9,124 bases of DNA from Flavobacteriales bacterium UBA5422 (GTDB taxonomy: Bacteria > Bacteroidota > Bacteroidia > Flavobacteriales_D > Crocinitomicaceae), in the NCBI GenBank assembly GCA_002409405.1, contig DHNG01000006.1, forward strand, positions 151,664 through 160,787, read 5' to 3'. This document shows, piece after piece, positions 6,672-9,124 of this stretch. The notes under the pieces were generated by a model, which made no database searches, had not been told where the DNA came from, and saw nothing but the letters and a program-made list of their open reading frames with translations. The stretch's first letter is position 1. Each line of letters starts with the position of its first letter. The position numbers and the translations under genes were made by a program.

Positions 6672-9116
6672 ATGACCAAAGAAATAGTATCAGACAAAGC
6701 AAAGACACTCGATTTCGACACATTTAAGTCAGAAGTATTGGCAGATTATAAACTGGCATGTATTTCCAGAGAAACTTCCCTGCTTGGGAGAAAGGAAGTA
6801 TTGACAGGAAAGGCTAAATTCGGAATTTTCGGAGACGGAAAGGAATTGGCGCAAATTGCTTTGGCAAAACAATTTCAAAACGGAGACTTCCGTTCGGGAT
6901 ATTACCGCGACCAAACGCTGATGATGGCAATTGATCAGTTGAATGTACAGCAATACTTCGCAGGATTGTATGCACATACGGATGAAGAAATTGAACCAAT
7001 GTCAGCAGGACGTCAGATGGGAGGACATTTCGGAACGCGCAACCTGGACAAAAACGGAGAATGGAAAAACCTGATGGAACAAAAAAACAGTTCTGCAGAC
7101 ATTTCTCCTACTGCCGGGCAAATGCCACGTTTACTGGGATTGGCACAAGCCTCCAAGATTTATCGCAACCACCCGACATTGAAAGAGTTGGAAGCCTTCA
7201 AGAAGTTTACAAACGGCGGAAATGAAGTTGCTTTCGGAACGATCGGTGACGCTTCTACTTCAGAAGGTCCGTTCTGGGAAACAATCAATGCAGCAGGTGT
7301 ATTACAGGTACCAATGGTGATGTCTGTCTGGGACGACGGGTACGGGATTTCTGTTTCCAGAGACAATCAGACAACAAAAGACAGTATCTCTGAAGCGTTA
7401 GCAGGAATGCAACGAACAGAAGATAAGCCGGGATACGAAATTTTCCTTACTAAAGGATGGGACTACGCGCATTTGTGTGAAACCTATGAAAAAGCAGTAG
7501 CATTAGCACGTGAAGAGCATATTCCTGTTCTGGTGCACGTAAAAGAAGTCAATCAACCACAGGGACACTCTACTTCCGGCTCACATGAGCGCTACAAATC
7601 GGCGGAGCGTCTGCAATGGGAATCTGATTTTGACTGCATCAATAAATTTAAAGAGTGGATTCTGAATTTCAATGCTGATGGATTAACCATTGCAACGGAA
7701 GAAGAATTGAAAGCAATTGCTGATGAAGCAAAAAAATCTGTTCGGGACAGTAAGAACAATGCATGGAAAGAATTTACAGATGTTCTCAAAAAAGACCTGT
7801 CTGAAGCAATTCAACTGATTAAAAACGTTGCGGAACACAGCTCTAACAAAGCATTTATTCAAAAAGAAATTGATGCACTTGAAAAGGCAATGGATCCGAT
7901 CCGAAAAGATATTCTTTCCGCTGCAAAAAAAGTGTTACGCCTGATCCGAAATGAACAAAACCCGGCAAAAGCGACACTATCTGCATGGATTCAACAACAG
8001 ACAGCTGCTAACTATGATCGGTACAGTTCTCACTTATATTCTCAGTCTGAAAAAGCAGCTCTTAAAATAGAAGCTGTTGAACCAACCTATGATGCAACTG
8101 CTCCGCAAGAAGACGGACGTATCATTTTGCGGGACAACTACGATAAAATTCTGGAAACACGCCCGGAAGTATTGATATTTGGGGAAGATGCCGGAAAAAT
8201 CGGCGGTGTGAACCAAACATTGGAGGGAATGCAGGAAAAATACGGTGAATTGCGTGTAGCTGACACCGGAATCCGTGAAATCACCATTATCGGGCAGGGA
8301 ATCGGAATGGCGATGAGAGGATTACGTCCGATTGCAGAAATTCAGTACCTGGATTATTTACTGTATGCCATTCAGGTAATCTCAGATGATCTTGCAACGG
8401 TTCAATACCGAACAAAAGGAGGACAAAAAGCTCCGTTGATTATCAGTACAAGAGGACATCGCCTGGAAGGGATCTGGCATTCCGGATCACCAATGGGAAT
8501 GATTATAAATGCGGCAAGAGGTGTGCATGTTTGTGTACCTAGAAACATGACAAAAGCAGCTGGTTTTTACAACTTACTATTAGAAGCAGATGAGCCGGCA
8601 ATCGTTGTAGAACCATTGAACGGATACCGTACAAAAGAAGCTCGTCCAAACAATATCGGGGAATTTAAAATTCCGTTGGGAGTTCCTGAAATTGTGAAAG
8701 AAGGAACTGATTTGACAATTGTTTCTTATGGTTCAACATTCAACTTGTGCGAAGTAGCTGCGAAACAACTGGCTGAATTAGGCATCAATGTGGAATTGAT
8801 CGATGTTCAAACATTATTACCGTTTGACATTCACCATGTGATTGCAGAATCGTTGGAAAAAACAAACCGTTTACTGATCGTAGATGAAGACGTAAGCAGC
8901 GGAGCTACAGGATTCATGCTGGACAAAATTTTGGTAGAACAAAAAGGATACTACCACCTGGATTCGGCACCTGTAACGTTGAGCGCAAAAGATCACCGCC
9001 CTGCGTATAGCACAGACGGAGATTATTTTTCAAAGCCAAGCATCGACGATATCGTCGAAACAGCTTATTCCATTCTGCACGAAGCGGATCCGAAAGCATA
9101 CCCGGTATTGTATTAA
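6672..9116 (+). CDS. Fused alpha/beta E1 component of a 2-oxoacid dehydrogenase complex, branched-chain type likely
   Basis: The 814-residue cytoplasmic protein joins both halves of a thiamine-diphosphate-dependent E1 enzyme, which decarboxylates a 2-oxoacid and passes the acyl group to lipoyl-E2. The alpha half (about 25-330) holds the diphosphate motif in the form GDASTSEG (192-199), then 26 residues from the GDA triplet to Asp221-Asp222 in WDDGYGIS, where Asn-Asn is normal. It also holds GHSTSGSHERY (298-308), resembling the regulatory loop of branched-chain E1 alpha. A lysine- and glutamate-rich helical linker (about 330-475) leads to the beta half (about 480-814), with LIFGEDAG (501-508), DTGIRE (531-536; Glu536 at the position of the beta-subunit cofactor glutamate), WHSGSPMG (602-609) and LLPFDI (715-720). 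There is no lipoyl domain. It is a single transcription unit with its own promoter, and no E2 or E3 gene is visible before the window ends. The substrate (branched-chain 2-oxoacids rather than pyruvate) is inference. Confidence 0.88.
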   Translation: MTKEIVSDKAKTLDFDTFKSEVLADYKLACISRETSLLGRKEVLTGKAKFGIFGDGKELAQIALAKQFQNGDFRSGYYRDQTLMMAIDQLNVQQYFAGLYAHTDEEIEPMSAGRQMGGHFGTRNLDKNGEWKNLMEQKNSSADISPTAGQMPRLLGLAQASKIYRNHPTLKELEAFKKFTNGGNEVAFGTIGDASTSEGPFWETINAAGVLQVPMVMSVWDDGYGISVSRDNQTTKDSISEALAGMQRTEDKPGYEIFLTKGWDYAHLCETYEKAVALAREEHIPVLVHVKEVNQPQGHSTSGSHERYKSAERLQWESDFDCINKFKEWILNFNADGLTIATEEELKAIADEAKKSVRDSKNNAWKEFTDVLKKDLSEAIQLIKNVAEHSSNKAFIQKEIDALEKAMDPIRKDILSAAKKVLRLIRNEQNPAKATLSAWIQQQTAANYDRYSSHLYSQSEKAALKIEAVEPTYDATAPQEDGRIILRDNYDKILETRPEVLIFGEDAGKIGGVNQTLEGMQEKYGELRVADTGIREITIIGQGIGMAMRGLRPIAEIQYLDYLLYAIQVISDDLATVQYRTKGGQKAPLIISTRGHRLEGIWHSGSPMGMIINAARGVHVCVPRNMTKAAGFYNLLLEADEPAIVVEPLNGYRTKEARPNNIGEFKIPLGVPEIVKEGTDLTIVSYGSTFNLCEVAAKQLAELGINVELIDVQTLLPFDIHHVIAESLEKTNRLLIVDEDVSSGATGFMLDKILVEQKGYYHLDSAPVTLSAKDHRPAYSTDGDYFSKPSIDDIVETAYSILHEADPKAYPVLY

Positions 9117-9124
9117 AAATCACC

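Noticed and set aside
1..9124. Mobile elements, CRISPR arrays, tRNA or rRNA genes, attachment sites, riboswitches
   Set aside because: I saw no repeated units, transposase or integrase motifs, or recognisable RNA structures. All gaps between genes are under 230 bases, and their visible content is reported as features.

Overview
The window looks like ordinary chromosomal DNA of a Bacteroidota bacterium, probably Flavobacteriales. This rests on moderate-to-low GC, promoters of the TAnnTTTG type, start codons that mostly lack a Shine-Dalgarno sequence, and protein families with the Bacteroidota form (a fused E1 alpha/beta 2-oxoacid dehydrogenase and a stand-alone ~500-residue biotin carboxylase). 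I cannot name the species. No mobile element, CRISPR array, tRNA, rRNA or phage gene is visible.

Layout. At the left edge (1-101, minus) lies the 5' end of sucC, the succinyl-CoA synthetase beta subunit. It diverges from an exported beta-barrel-like protein of unknown function (288-965, plus). That gene converges on a biotin carboxylase gene (1049-2542, minus). A hairpin between the two forms completely only in the minus-strand transcript, so it reads as the carboxylase terminator. The carboxylase diverges from a three-gene plus-strand cation operon, nhaA - ktrB - ktrA (2667-6445), which has a good promoter, a 4-base nhaA/ktrB overlap and a 12-base ktrB/ktrA gap. Facing the end of ktrA is a very small minus-strand gene (6454-6561, 35 residues) encoding a single-pass membrane peptide. 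Its promoter sits so close to the ATG that the mRNA is probably leaderless. Diverging from it is a large gene (6672-9116, plus) for a fused E1 alpha/beta 2-oxoacid dehydrogenase, most like the branched-chain type.

How the genes fit together. NhaA (sodium out, protons in) and KtrB/KtrA (potassium in, gated by a nucleotide-binding ring) form a plausible sodium/potassium balance unit. The flanking metabolic genes (SucC, acyl-CoA biotin carboxylase, branched-chain-type E1) can be linked through branched-chain amino acid and propionyl-CoA catabolism toward succinyl-CoA, but they are separate transcription units and the link is inference.

The most unusual points are the unlisted 35-residue gene, the Asp-Asp pair in place of Asn-Asn in the thiamine diphosphate motif of the E1 enzyme, the long N-terminal membrane extension of KtrB, and a long charged insert in NhaA near its pH-sensing region. 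I do not see a clearly new multi-gene system.
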